DNA of 64,000 nucleotides from Polyangiaceae bacterium (GTDB lineage: Bacteria > Myxococcota_A > Polyangia > Polyangiales > Polyangiaceae). Both the position numbers and the translations under genes were made by a program. Positions within the stretch are counted from its first letter, which is position 1. Every line of letters starts with the position of its first letter. Location: positions 23,254 to 87,253 of the forward strand of contig JALHPN010000008.1 in the NCBI GenBank assembly GCA_022842465.1, in the 5' to 3' direction. Below are positions 34,928-41,935 of this stretch, piece after piece. The notes under the pieces are model-generated. The model was given only the letters and a program-made list of their open reading frames with translations, was not told the DNA's origin and made no database searches.

Positions 34928-35683
34928 ATGGCGAGCTCACGAACGAGAGCGGACGCGGGCGCTCCCGAAGCCAGCTCAGGCGCGCAGTCGCCCCGCCGGC
35001 GTCGGCTGCTCACTCGTCACTTCAGGCACGACCTCCACGCGCCCGACGAATCCAAGCTCACCGACGTCCAGTGGTTGGTCGCCGATCTCATGACGAACCT
35101 CGAGCGAGCCTTCTTCGACGAGAACCTCTCCACGCCACGGCGGCAGGCAATCGCGCGTATGCAGGTCGAATGGCAAAAGGCGGAACTTGGGGACCAGGAC
35201 CTGCGCGTTTTGCGCGCGGTCCAGGCGGTAGAGCAGGCGATGGCGGAGCTGCGTGAGGCCCGGACACGTGCGGTGAGCGGATTGAAGCAGAAGAAGCCGA
35301 CGAGGAGGTTGCAGCACGGACGCTGGGAGTTGTCTGAAGAGGAGCGAGGCGTCGTGTCCGCCGCCCGCAACGCCGCTCCCTCTGCTCTGCAGGGGGTTGG
35401 GCGTGACGCCGAGTTTCTCGTTCAGATGGTCACGGGAGCGTTCGGCGGCGAGGTCTTCGGCAGCGCGCTCGACCTGCGCGAACGTGTGCTCGGCCCACCA
35501 ACGCGAATGGAGAATGTCGAAAAGATCGTGGACGCGATGAATCGCTTCGGAGTCGCTCGTCGAAAGCGCGGGCTTCGCGCATCCGGCGTGCTCGCCGTGA
35601 TCCTCGAGCTCGGGGGCGTGCCGACGCAAGGCTTGGTGAAGCGAATCGACTCAGCCTGCACACGCGCGCGAAAGGCTCGATAG
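34928..35683 (+). CDS. Hypothetical island protein
   Basis: 251 residues from ATG 34928; an upstream in-frame ATG at 34871 is less likely. Soluble, helical and strongly charged, with EWQKAELGDQDLRVLRAVQA, a basic KQKKPTRRLQHGRWELSEEE stretch and LVKRIDSACTRARKAR at the end. Not recognised. It is divergent from the primase gene across about 105 bases that contain the palindrome CGTGA/TCACG at 34854-34869, and upstream of the excisionase and integrase genes. It may regulate or assist mobility, but this is only context. Confidence 0.55.
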   Translation: MASSRTRADAGAPEASSGAQSPRRRRLLTRHFRHDLHAPDESKLTDVQWLVADLMTNLERAFFDENLSTPRRQAIARMQVEWQKAELGDQDLRVLRAVQAVEQAMAELREARTRAVSGLKQKKPTRRLQHGRWELSEEERGVVSAARNAAPSALQGVGRDAEFLVQMVTGAFGGEVFGSALDLRERVLGPPTRMENVEKIVDAMNRFGVARRKRGLRASGVLAVILELGGVPTQGLVKRIDSACTRARKAR

Positions 35684-35740
35684 TTTTCGGCACGAGCGGC
35701 GTGCCGTGATCCAGCGATCGCGACACGCCAATGTCGGCGC

Positions 35741-35935
35741 ATGACCCCGCGCCGAAAGCTCTCCAGCTTTGAGCTCCGTTGCATCGCAGCCGACGCTTCC
35801 TGCGATCTCGCATGCATCCAGGCCTACCTTCTCGACCCGGCGAGCGTCGCACGGCCGGTGGCCGCCCGCATCGACCGGGCCATGCACCGTCTCATCGCAG
35901 CCTGGGGCGCGATCGGCGAGCCCGTCGATGGATGA
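35741..35935 (+). CDS. Small hypothetical protein upstream of the excisionase-like gene
   Basis: 64 residues (starts MTPRRKLSSFELRCIAADAS), with a helical C-terminus AARIDRAMHRLIAAWGAIG. Its stop overlaps the start of the HTH gene (ATGGATGA), pointing to coupled translation. Three Cys residues are spread through the N-terminal half. No domain recognised; it may be a small mobility-module regulator. Confidence 0.5.
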   Translation: MTPRRKLSSFELRCIAADASCDLACIQAYLLDPASVARPVAARIDRAMHRLIAAWGAIGEPVDG

Positions 35936-36488
35936 GCGTGAGCGGGGCGGTCCAGCGCGCCCTCTCCTGACAACCAGGGAAGCCGCCGCCTACTGCGGCT
36001 TCCGTAACTCGAGCGCGCTCCGCAAGGCCCACCTCGAGGGCCGCGTTTTCCCGGTGGGGAAGCGCGGCGGCCGAGGCACCTGGATATGGGCGATCGAGGA
36101 TCTGAACCGCTTCCTCCGCGGCGAGCTTCCTGGGACGATCTCCTCGGAACGCTCAGGCGCGCCTCGAACACGAGGTGACGAAGATGAGCACGAAGAAGGA
36201 CTGGAAGTTGCTGCGAGGAACCTGGATCTCGAGCCGGCCCGTGCTGCCCGGGGTCTGGCAGAGGAAGGAGGGAGGGCACGTCGTCCGGGGCAGAGCCACG
36301 GACCCGGCGACGCGGCGGCTCCGCGAGATCTACAAGGTGCTGCCGAAGGCCGACGCGGCGACGGCGCTGAAGTGGTTGAGCGAGGAGCAGGCGCGCGTCC
36401 GGGACGGCGCCGCCTCTCCGAAGAGTCCGAGCGTGCGCTTCAGCGAATTCGCGGCGTCGCTGTTCGAGCACAAGGTGAAGGTGGGTGA
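35928..36488 (+). CDS. HTH/excisionase-like protein
   Basis: Residues ~12-65 fit a MerR/excisionase-type helix-turn-helix: LLTTREAAAYCGFRNSSALR, then GRVFPVGKRGGRGTWIWA and DLNRFLRGE. As read, the frame continues to residue 186, overlapping the integrase gene out of frame by about 300 bases with an Arg/Gly/Glu-rich tail that does not look real. Another frame would end at TGA 36176-36178 with LLGTLRRASNTR, right at the integrase start, so a small frameshift near 36130-36150 is possible. The likely role is directing integrase toward excision. Confidence 0.6.
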   Translation: MDERERGGPARPLLTTREAAAYCGFRNSSALRKAHLEGRVFPVGKRGGRGTWIWAIEDLNRFLRGELPGTISSERSGAPRTRGDEDEHEEGLEVAARNLDLEPARAARGLAEEGGRARRPGQSHGPGDAAAPRDLQGAAEGRRGDGAEVVERGAGARPGRRRLSEESERALQRIRGVAVRAQGEGG

Positions 36489-37485
36489 CATCCGCAGCGC
36501 GATGGGACGCAACCGGTGGAAGTACACCTTGCAGCGCCTCATCGAAGCCTTCGGCGATCACTACCTCGACAGGCTTCACGTCTCGCACGTCGAGGCGTGG
36601 CGCGCCGAGCAGGCCGCTCGCGTGACGAAGGGAGAGCTCTCCCCGACGACCGTGAACGGCTACCTCGCGATCCTCCGCGTCGTCATGAAGGCGGCGCGGC
36701 GCAAGTATCAGCTCGCGCACGACGCGCTCGACGGCGTCGAGAACCTCGACACCTCCGAGCACGAGACGTACACGGAGGAGGAGCCGAACGCCCTCGAGCC
36801 CGAGGAGGTGGCGCCGTTCGTCGCGAAGTTCAGGGAGGTGTACCCCCAGCACTTCGCGATGCTCTACCTCGGCCTCGTCACGGGCCTTCGGCCCTCGACG
36901 CTTCGCCCGCTCCGGCGGCGCGGCGCCGAGTGCGACGTCGTCTGGGACGAGGGTCGCCTGCTCGTGCGGCGCTCGCACTCGCTCGGCGAGGAGGTGATGC
37001 GGACCACGAAGCAGAAGCGGCGCTACGCCATCGACCTCCCGCCCGAGGCGATGAAGGTGCTCCGCTGGCACGTCGCCACGCAGCTCACGACGCCGGAGCA
37101 GGAGGACTCGGACCTCCTCTTCCCGTCTATCACGGGCGGCTTCCGCACGCAGAAGGTGCTCAACGTCCCGATCGCCGAGACCGCCGCCGAGCTCGGCATC
37201 ACGAAGCACCTCACGCAGCGCGCGCTCCGGCGCACGTTCAACGATCTCGCGCGGGCCGCCGCCGTAAGCGACCTGGTCACGCGCTCGATCTCCGGCCACC
37301 TCACGGAGGCCATGCAGCGGCACTACTCGACGGTGAACGGAGCCGAGCAGCGCGCCGCGCTCGCGAAGGTCATCCGCCTCGTCGACCACCGCTCCGCCGC
37401 CCCGGCGACCGCGGCCAACGCGCCAGGTGGTGAGGATGGTGGGGAGGGGACCCGCGCGAGTGGTGAAGAAAGCGGAACGGGCTGA
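36184..37485 (+). CDS. int: Tyrosine recombinase/integrase of the island
   Basis: 433 residues. The N-terminal SAM-like DNA-binding region is around residues 80-190. The catalytic domain has LVTGLRPSTLRPL (Arg near 236), TKQKRRYAIDLP (Lys), LTQRALRRTFNDLA (second Arg; the usual HxxR His is Arg here), SISGHLTEAMQRHY with His and the nucleophilic Tyr near 381. ATG 36184 has GAGG eight bases upstream; GTG 36175 is an alternative. The stop codon lies inside the hairpin that terminates the tRNA from the other strand. Integrates the island into tRNA-Val. Confidence 0.93.
   Translation: MSTKKDWKLLRGTWISSRPVLPGVWQRKEGGHVVRGRATDPATRRLREIYKVLPKADAATALKWLSEEQARVRDGAASPKSPSVRFSEFAASLFEHKVKVGDIRSAMGRNRWKYTLQRLIEAFGDHYLDRLHVSHVEAWRAEQAARVTKGELSPTTVNGYLAILRVVMKAARRKYQLAHDALDGVENLDTSEHETYTEEEPNALEPEEVAPFVAKFREVYPQHFAMLYLGLVTGLRPSTLRPLRRRGAECDVVWDEGRLLVRRSHSLGEEVMRTTKQKRRYAIDLPPEAMKVLRWHVATQLTTPEQEDSDLLFPSITGGFRTQKVLNVPIAETAAELGITKHLTQRALRRTFNDLARAAAVSDLVTRSISGHLTEAMQRHYSTVNGAEQRAALAKVIRLVDHRSAAPATAANAPGGEDGGEGTRASGEESGTG
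37427..37447 (+). repeat. Short direct repeat near the right island end
   Basis: Identical 21 bases to 12402-12422 in the same orientation, located in the 3' end of the integrase gene where it encodes part of a Gly/Glu-rich tail. It is about 80 bases inside the right attachment repeat, versus about 107 bases on the left. Confidence 0.55.
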
Positions 37486-37507
37486 GCGCCGAAGCGCCCA
37501 ACCCGTT
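37475..37507 (-). terminator. Island-supplied terminator for tRNA-Val
   Basis: Inverted repeat GAACGGGCTGAGCGCC / GCGCCCAACCCGTT. On the minus strand the loop is TTCG, giving a stable tetraloop, and CTTTCTTC follows. It lies about 22 bases beyond the tRNA 3' end. It resembles the original terminator at 12205-12237 (GAACGGGCTGAG is shared) but the inner stem differs. The integrase stop codon TGA is inside it. Confidence 0.72.
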
Positions 37508-37524
37508 GTTATCGTAAGTGCTTG

Positions 37525-37600
<76 letters not shown>

Positions 37601-38023
37601 AGGGGAGCGCTGAAGTACCGCCCCCCCGACCCGATGTCAACGGGATCGTTTGCCGAGCCCTGGTACCTCCCGCTCGGGCCCCGAGTGGAGCCGGGCGGTG
37701 ACGGGGGCATGTCTCCAAAGTCAGACCTCGCGAGGCCTCGGGCGGCCCGCGGGGCCCTCCGGCGAGCCCTCGGCGGCGCCGTCTCCCTGGAAAATCCCAC
37801 ATTTGCTCGCCTGGCACGGCCGCTGCTCTTGGACCTCTCGCTTCCTTCGACTGACTTGGTCGCCGCGAGGGAGGGGCAGGGGGGCCGGGAGGGCCTCGGC
37901 TTTCCTGCCCCCCTCGCGGTGACGGATTCGAGCCCTCGAGGGAGGGCGATATCATCATGCCGACGTCCGCTCCGCGCGTGACGTCTACGAACCCGCGGCT
38001 CGCCCGCGTGGTGGAGGGTTTCC
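37601..38023. other. Intergenic region with a GC-rich hairpin
   Basis: About 420 bases between the tRNA 5' end and a lipoprotein gene. It must hold the tRNA promoter on the minus strand and the lipoprotein promoter on the plus strand. The clearest structure is a hairpin at 37863-37919 (arms CCGCGAGG... and CCCCTCGCGG). A GGAGGG site precedes ATG 38024. Open frames here are GC-driven and one is the antisense of the tRNA. Confidence 0.5.
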
Positions 38024-38806
38024 ATGTCTCGTTCTTCACGTTGGGCGTTGGTCGGAACGGCGAGCGCATTCGCGCTCGCGCTCGTCGGGTGCGCCGATAG
38101 CAACGACCCCGTACCCGGGAGCGCGGCCTACAAGGCCGGCGCGCTCGGCAACGGGGGCTTCACGTTCTCTTGCGCCGACACCAACCAGACCTGCCTCGCG
38201 CAGACGACGGGCGACGCGAAGACGTTCCCCGCCGGCGTCGCGAAGGGCTCATCCTTCCGCGTCCGCTACATCCCGCGACCGGAGCTGAGGACCACGCTCA
38301 ACGTCGAGATCGACGACACGTCCGGCAACGCCTCGGCCGGCGCCGGGGGGGCGAGCGTGGGCAGCCTCGACACGGTGGGGACGCAGTTCCTCGAGCGAAA
38401 CTCGAACGGCTTCTTCGCCAAGACCGCCGGCGTCGGCACCGTCCTCGCGCGGGACGCGTCGGGCGCGCTCATCGAGTTCACGACGATCCCGATCCGCGAA
38501 GCCAAGCGCCTCCTCGTCTACGAAGCCGCGACGACGACCACCACGCCGTCGGGCCCGAGCGTCCTCTCGACGACGATGAAGGTGAACGACCAGCGCTCGT
38601 TCCGTGTCGTCGCCCAGGACGTCACGCAGCAGAACCTCGGCGGATCGTTCCTCACGACCTGGTCTTCCGACGACAACGCCGTCGCGGACGTCGAGAGTCA
38701 GGACAAGGCGATCGTGAACGTCGTCGCGCGCAAGGCGGGGACGGCGAAGCTGTCGGTGAAGGGCGTCGAGCTGACGACCGAGATCAACGTGGAGGTGACG
38801 CCGTGA
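38024..38806 (+). CDS. Lipoprotein with C-terminal bacterial Ig-like domain
   Basis: 260 residues. Signal peptide with lipobox (LALVGCAD at ~20-27). The central region is beta-rich (FRVRYIPRPELRTTLNVEI). The last ~90 residues have the Big_2-like pattern: LSTTMKVNDQRSFRVVAQD, then TTWSSDDNAVADVES and VVARKAGTAKLSVKG. Exported and membrane-anchored; ligand unknown. Its stop overlaps the GTG of the next lipoprotein gene (GTGA), so the two are coupled. Confidence 0.75.
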   Translation: MSRSSRWALVGTASAFALALVGCADSNDPVPGSAAYKAGALGNGGFTFSCADTNQTCLAQTTGDAKTFPAGVAKGSSFRVRYIPRPELRTTLNVEIDDTSGNASAGAGGASVGSLDTVGTQFLERNSNGFFAKTAGVGTVLARDASGALIEFTTIPIREAKRLLVYEAATTTTTPSGPSVLSTTMKVNDQRSFRVVAQDVTQQNLGGSFLTTWSSDDNAVADVESQDKAIVNVVARKAGTAKLSVKGVELTTEINVEVTP

Positions 38807-39195
38807 GCCGCTCGATTAAGAATCTCCTCGCCTCCGCCGCCGTCCTCCTCGGCACCGCCGCGCTCACGGGGTGCGGTCCCGACTTCGAGCGGATGTCGAT
38901 CGACGGCGTCGTCACGACGAGCACGTCGGCCGGCCGCATCGACACCGCCCGCGTCACCGTGCCCGTCGGCATGGTCGTGAAGGCGCGGGTCGTCGCGTAC
39001 AACGACGACGACGAGGTCATGCCGACCGAGATGCGGACCCGGAACGGCGGAACGCTCTCGATCAGCCGCGTCATCACCGAGAACGACTGGGCCTTCTACG
39101 GGATCAGCGAGGGCGAGACCGAGGTCGAGGTCTACGCGGACGACAAGCTCGTCCTCGTCATGCGCGCGTCGGTCACCCCCCAGCCTCCGCCCTGA
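38803..39195 (+). CDS. Small lipoprotein coupled to the preceding gene
   Basis: 130 residues from GTG 38803. Lipobox AALTGCGPDF near residue 24. The mature part is a short beta-sandwich-like module (VVTTSTSAGRID, MVVKARVVAYNDDDEVMP, GISEGETEVEVYADDK) ending in prolines. Similar in style to the Ig-like part of its upstream partner, so the two may form an extracytoplasmic complex. Confidence 0.7.
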   Translation: MSRSIKNLLASAAVLLGTAALTGCGPDFERMSIDGVVTTSTSAGRIDTARVTVPVGMVVKARVVAYNDDDEVMPTEMRTRNGGTLSISRVITENDWAFYGISEGETEVEVYADDKLVLVMRASVTPQPPP

Positions 39196-39246
39196 GACGG
39201 CCGCCGTGCCGTGACGCCCGCACCTCGTCCTGGTAGAGGTGCGGGC

Positions 39247-41322
39247 ATGGAAAGCAAGTACGTCGACGGCGACGCCGCGCGCGTGGTCGCGGACCGCGGA
39301 CCCTCGGTCAGCGAGCTGCTCGCGCTCCGGACGTACACGGCGCGGCTCCTCGGCAGCTCCCCGTCGCTCGTCCTCCACGGGGGCGGCAACACGAGCGTGA
39401 AGGCCGAGGCGCGGACGATCTTCGGCGAGCTCGTCGACGTGCTCCACGTGAAGGGCTCCGGCTGGGACCTCGCGACGATCGAGCCGCCCGGCCATCCCGC
39501 GGTGCGCATGGAGCCGCTCCTCCGCCTCCTCGAGCTGCCGGACATGACGGACGAGCAGATGGTGAACGAGCTCCGGCTCGCGCTCCTCGACGCGAACGCG
39601 CCCACGCCGAGCGTCGAGACGCTGCTCCACGCCGCGCTCCCGGCTCGGTTCATCGACCACACGCACGCAGACGCGATCCTCGCCGTCGCCGATCAGGAGG
39701 ACGGGCACCGCATCTGTCGGGAGATCTTCGGGGACGCGCTCCTCTGGGTTCCTTACGTCATGCCTGGCTTCGGGCTCGCGCGGGCCTGCAAGAAGGCGTG
39801 GGACGGGGCGAAGGCGGAGGGGCGGACGCCGACGGTGATGGTGCTCGAGCGCCACGGCGTCTTCACGTTCGGCGAGACGGCGAAGGAGAGCTACGAGCGG
39901 ATGATCGCGGTGGTCACGAGCGCCGAGCGGCACGCCGCCGACCGCATGGGCACCGTGAGCGTCGGCGCGATCGATCGCAACGAGGCCCTGGAGGCCGCCG
40001 TCCTCCCCATCGTGCGCGGCGCCCTCGCGACCGTCTCGAACGAGGCGCCCGAGCGTGGACCCATCGCGGTCGTCCGCTCGAGCGAGTGGATCCTCCAGTT
40101 TCTCGCGCGAAAGGACGCCTACGAGCTCGTGCAACGTGGCTGCGCCACGCCCGACCACGTCATTCGCACGAAGCCGACGGCGCTCTTCCTCCCCGACGTG
40201 AAGTACGACGACGAGGCGGCGCTCGCGGCGCGCCTCGAGCGCGACATCGCGGACTACGCGCGCCGCTACGACAAGTACGTCGAGGAGATGTGCGCGAAGA
40301 AGAAGGTCACGCGTACGAAGCTCGACCCCTGGCCGCGCGTCGTCCTCCTCCCCCAGGTCGGCATCGTCGCGTTCGGCAAGACTCGAAAAGACGCGGAGAT
40401 CGTCGCCGACGTCTACGAGCACACGATCCACGTGATGGTGGATGCGTCGGACGTCGGCGCGTACTCGCCGGTCAGCCGGGAGGACCTCTTCGACGTCGAG
40501 TACTGGAGCCTCGAGCAGGCCAAGATCAAGAAGCCCGCGCCGCTCCCGATGGCAGGGCGCATCGCCGTCGTGACCGGCGCCGCGTCGGGGATCGGACGCG
40601 CGACCGCGAAGCTCTTCCTCGAGCTCGGCGCACACGTCGTCGCGAGCGACCGCGACGGCGCCGCGCTCGAGAAGACGGCGAAGGAGCTCTGCGCGAAGCA
40701 CGGGACGGCGCTCGCGACGGCCGTGGCGGACGTCACGAGCAAGGCCCAGGTCGACGCGCTCTTCGACGTCGCCGCGCGGAGCTTCGGCGGCGTCGACGTG
40801 GTCGTGAGCAACGCGGGCAACGCCCCCGAGGGGCGGCTCGACACCGAGGAGGGCGACGCGGCCCTCCGCCGTTCGCTCGAGACGAACCTCCTCGCGCACA
40901 ACCTCGTCGCCGCGCGCGCCGTGTCCGTGATGCGCGCCGCGCGTCGCCCTGGCTGCCTGCTCTTCAACGCGAGCAAGAGCGCGTTCAACCCCGGCCCTGG
41001 GTTCGGCCCGTACGCCGTCGCGAAGGCCGGCCTCGTCGCGCTCGTCCGCCAGTACGCGGTCGACCTCGGCAAGCTCGGCATCCGGGCGAACGCGATCAAC
41101 GCCGACCGCATCCGCACCGGCATCTTCGGCGGCGGCGTCCTCGAGTCGCGCGCCGCGGCGCGTGGCGTGAGCGTCGACGAGTACTTCAAGAACAACCTCC
41201 TCGCGCGGGAGGTCACCGCGGAGGACGTCGCGCAGGGCTTCGCCTACCTCGCCCAGGCGAAGGCGACGACCGGCTGCATCCTCACCGTCGACGGCGGCAA
41301 CGCGGCAGCGTTCCCGCGCTGA
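39247..41322 (+). CDS. Bifunctional class II aldolase/short-chain dehydrogenase (rhamnulose-1-phosphate aldolase type)
   Basis: 691 residues. Residues ~20-420 are a class II aldolase/adducin domain with LVLHGGGNTSVKAE, an RFIDHTHADAIL zinc-binding region and RHGVFTFGETAKESYE. Residues ~430-690 are an SDR domain with VVTGAASGIGRATA, VVVSNAGNA, FNASKS and YAVAK catalytic residues and a Gly-rich C-terminus. The fusion is known as RhaD/RhaEW-like and would cleave L-rhamnulose 1-phosphate to lactaldehyde and DHAP and oxidise the aldehyde. No rhamnose genes adjoin, so the substrate is not certain. Confidence 0.86.
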   Translation: MESKYVDGDAARVVADRGPSVSELLALRTYTARLLGSSPSLVLHGGGNTSVKAEARTIFGELVDVLHVKGSGWDLATIEPPGHPAVRMEPLLRLLELPDMTDEQMVNELRLALLDANAPTPSVETLLHAALPARFIDHTHADAILAVADQEDGHRICREIFGDALLWVPYVMPGFGLARACKKAWDGAKAEGRTPTVMVLERHGVFTFGETAKESYERMIAVVTSAERHAADRMGTVSVGAIDRNEALEAAVLPIVRGALATVSNEAPERGPIAVVRSSEWILQFLARKDAYELVQRGCATPDHVIRTKPTALFLPDVKYDDEAALAARLERDIADYARRYDKYVEEMCAKKKVTRTKLDPWPRVVLLPQVGIVAFGKTRKDAEIVADVYEHTIHVMVDASDVGAYSPVSREDLFDVEYWSLEQAKIKKPAPLPMAGRIAVVTGAASGIGRATAKLFLELGAHVVASDRDGAALEKTAKELCAKHGTALATAVADVTSKAQVDALFDVAARSFGGVDVVVSNAGNAPEGRLDTEEGDAALRRSLETNLLAHNLVAARAVSVMRAARRPGCLLFNASKSAFNPGPGFGPYAVAKAGLVALVRQYAVDLGKLGIRANAINADRIRTGIFGGGVLESRAAARGVSVDEYFKNNLLAREVTAEDVAQGFAYLAQAKATTGCILTVDGGNAAAFPR

Positions 41323-41338
41323 CGCAGGCCGGCCCTTC

Positions 41339-41935
41339 TCACTCCTCCGCGGGGACGAGGCCGACCTCGATCGCGCGCTTCCGGAGCTGCTCCTTCAGCG
41401 TCTTGAAGCGCTGGCGGAGTCGCGCCGCCGCGCGCGCCGACTCGGCCGCGTCGAGGTCTCCGTCGGCGAGGACCTCCGCGACCTCGGCCCAGTCGAGGGC
41501 GCGATCCACCCGGAGCACGAGGAGCATCTGGTCGTCGGGGTCCAGCTCCTCGCGGAGCGCGACGAAGCCGTCCTTCACTGCGGTGCGGAGGTAGTCGCGC
41601 GTGCGGCTAGACACCTGGTCCGCCAGCTCTGAGACGTCCGAGAGCGCGACGTCGCGCACGTGCCCCCGGCGGCGGCGCAGCCCTTCGCGGGTCGCGGCGC
41701 TGCGCGCAAGCTTGTAGAACCACGTCCGCATGGAGCAGCGCCACGCGAACGTGCTCGCGGTCGTGCAGAGGTCCTCGCACGCGGCGGCGAAGGCGTCGTT
41801 CGCGAGGTCCTCGTCACGGAGACGCGCGACGAGAAAGCCGTACACCTCCGGACCGTAGCGCTCGACGGATGCGGCCACCCCGCGCGTGAGCGCTCCCTCG
41901 CGGAAGAGCGCCTGGATGTCCTCCTCCGAGCTCAG
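41339..41935 (-). CDS. ECF-like sigma-70 family factor
   Basis: About 198 residues. Region 2 is visible in SVERYGPEVYGFLVARLRDE and FAWRCSMRTWFYKLARSAA; region 4 in DPDDQMLLVLRVDRALDWAEVA. A basic C-terminal helix follows. No ATG or GTG exists at the proper place: CTG 41935, overlapping the upstream stop as CTGA, would give LSSEEDIQALF, the expected N-terminus, so a rare CTG start is suspected. GTG near 41876 would remove the first helix. It is co-oriented with the peroxidase gene and overlaps it by four bases. Confidence 0.75.
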   Translation of the reverse strand: MSSEEDIQALFREGALTRGVAASVERYGPEVYGFLVARLRDEDLANDAFAAACEDLCTTASTFAWRCSMRTWFYKLARSAATREGLRRRRGHVRDVALSDVSELADQVSSRTRDYLRTAVKDGFVALREELDPDDQMLLVLRVDRALDWAEVAEVLADGDLDAAESARAAARLRQRFKTLKEQLRKRAIEVGLVPAEE

